A stretch of 6,325 nucleotides of DNA. It comes from Paludibacter sp. Lineage in GTDB: Bacteria; Bacteroidota; Bacteroidia; Bacteroidales; Paludibacteraceae. Positions 5,221 through 6,325 of the stretch are shown here, one piece after another. The notes beneath the pieces are model-generated. The model worked only from the letters and a program-made list of their open reading frames with translations, was not told the origin of the DNA and did not search any database. Within the stretch, counting starts at the first letter, position 1, and every line of letters starts with the position of its first letter. The position numbers and the translations under genes are program-made. The stretch lies in assembly GCA_024709185.1 (NCBI GenBank), contig JANJXE010000009.1, positions 1 through 6,325 on the forward strand, given 5' to 3'.

Positions 5221-6325
5221 TTATTCGTTTAACTTAATCTGTATTTCTTTTCCTACAGTTGCATTTGGAGATGGGATCTGCAGGATGGAAGAAAGTGTGG
5301 GTGCAATATCATTCAGGGTATGAGGTTCACGCACTACTTGTGGCGCAATTTTCCAACCTGAAATATACACCGGAAAATGCGTATTCAAAGAACCCGATTC
5401 ACCTACCGGACGATTCTGCTCATCAGTTTCGAGCCAGCCTGGTTGTAATAATATAACCACATCGCCGGCCGTTTTACGGTGAACCGAATTACGCAGACGG
5501 GCCATTTCAGTATCCGGATTCACCGGAAGATGAAGAATCTGATGCAATGGCAAGGCCGATTGTACCCCTTCGAACTCCGATACAAAATCGGCGACCACCT
5601 GCTGAAAAGCTGAGAAATTATGACCTTTTTCTTCAATTAATTTTCTATTGAGGTAAATATGCCTTCCATAATAGGCTTTTACCCATTTTTCCTGACCGTA
5701 AAGTGCCATCAGATAGGAATTCAGTAAGGCCATCGATCGGTAGGAATTATAGTATCCTGCATGAAAATTAAACTTCTTCAGCTCCGATGGTGAACGTGTA
5801 TCGCTTTGAGAGCCATACAGAATATACAGCACCTTTCCGGCACCAGCTATCGATTCGGCAGTAGTAATCAGATCCTGTAAAGCATTATCGAGCCGCAGGT
5901 ACATATCTTCCTTTTCCATACTCAGTTCAGAAAATGATTGTTCGCCCGGGGTTCGTACAGTAAACTGAAGCAGTAACGCATCGGTATGCAGGTCTTTTCC
6001 CAGTTCCTGTTCTTTAAGAATCGTTTTTGCCAGATCGGAAACCAGGGAATTAGCTGCAGGAGTAGTCCGGAGAATGGATAAAGAACCTGAACCTGTTTGT
6101 TTATCGGAAGGCGTATAGCTAAAATCTTTAAGAGATGGATTGGTGAGAGCTTCCAGATAGGTGCGGGGAGCAAATAGCGATGTCCATCGGTTATCCGCCA
6201 TCTTTTTTACAATCTCGTTGGTATTTTGTTGAGCAGCCTGCCAGGGCATTCCTCCTGAATAATAATCGGTACTTCCCCACCGCAACATAACATCGTCGAG
6301 CCACACCACTCCGTTGGATGCATGT
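5221..6325 (-). CDS. PafA-like alkaline phosphatase superfamily protein, probable pseudoenzyme (C-terminal part)
   Basis: The frame is open through the right edge (first full codon at 6324), so the GTG at 6309 is internal and 367 C-terminal residues are visible. Family matches to PafA-type phosphatases/phosphodiesterases run in order: NGVVWLDD followed by STDYY near the edge, the EDMYLRLD helix (about 5885-5908), AGDVVILLQPGW (5434-5469), THFPVYISGW (5353-5382), and DIAPTLSSILQIPSPNATVGK (two stretches, about 5248-5310). In active members this half supplies five metal ligands: Asp and His in a DYxGH motif, Asp-His of ADHG, and a later His-Gly. By ungapped alignment these are Thr (5950-5952), Gln (5938-5940), Ser-Gln (5806-5811) and Val (5404-5406) here. 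The protein is therefore probably catalytically dead or uses other chemistry. Active relatives are periplasmic, but its signal peptide and nucleophile lie outside the window. It is translated just ahead of patB. Confidence 0.8.
   Translation of the reverse strand, partial: HASNGVVWLDDVMLRWGSTDYYSGGMPWQAAQQNTNEIVKKMADNRWTSLFAPRTYLEALTNPSLKDFSYTPSDKQTGSGSLSILRTTPAANSLVSDLAKTILKEQELGKDLHTDALLLQFTVRTPGEQSFSELSMEKEDMYLRLDNALQDLITTAESIAGAGKVLYILYGSQSDTRSPSELKKFNFHAGYYNSYRSMALLNSYLMALYGQEKWVKAYYGRHIYLNRKLIEEKGHNFSAFQQVVADFVSEFEGVQSALPLHQILHLPVNPDTEMARLRNSVHRKTAGDVVILLQPGWLETDEQNRPVGESGSLNTHFPVYISGWKIAPQVVREPHTLNDIAPTLSSILQIPSPNATVGKEIQIKLNE

Noticed and set aside
6307..6309. GTG at 6309 as the start of the phosphatase-like gene.
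   Set aside because: The frame continues to the window edge with residues HASNG fitting the family, and the N-terminal catalytic half is missing, so this codon is an internal Val.

Overview
The window looks like a Bacteroidota chromosome, most likely Bacteroidales. The evidence is the type of TonB-dependent outer-membrane receptor, the DUF2271-like lipid-free exported protein, A-rich gene leaders without clear Shine-Dalgarno sequences, moderate AT-rich composition, and a PafA-like (Bacteroidota-type) phosphatase-fold protein. A narrower assignment would be a guess. No RNA genes, insertion sequences, CRISPR arrays or phage genes are visible.

Layout: two plus-strand genes converge on four (perhaps five) minus-strand genes, with a terminator hairpin between them. 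On the plus strand, positions 1-1620 hold the C-terminal 539 residues of a TonB-dependent receptor (its plug and signal peptide lie before the window). A 242-residue exported DUF2271-like protein follows at 1649-2377 after 28 bp, so the two form a probable outer-membrane/periplasmic operon. A 15-bp perfect inverted repeat at 2381-2421 then separates the convergent operons and probably terminates both.

On the minus strand, read from the right edge, the genes are: the C-terminal 367 residues of a PafA-like alkaline phosphatase superfamily protein (5221-6325, N-terminus outside); a MalY/PatB-type PLP-dependent cystathionine beta-lyase/aminotransferase (4048-5217), only 3 bp downstream; uracil-DNA glycosylase Ung (3263-3925); and a multi-pass isoprenylcysteine/phospholipid methyltransferase-family membrane protein (2441-3184). 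All face the same way with gaps of 3, 122 and 78 bp, so one long operon is possible, but the ung leader and the gap before the methyltransferase could hold their own signals. No shared pathway for these four is evident.

The most interesting points are two. First, the phosphatase-fold protein aligns well with PafA in its C-terminal half, but all five metal-ligand positions in that half appear substituted, which suggests an inactive pseudoenzyme. Second, the ung leader contains a near-duplicate of the ung translation-start region 92 bp upstream. That copy opens a 31-codon reading frame ending in an ATGA overlap with ung, and an imperfect hairpin covers its start codon. The rest of the window is ordinary.
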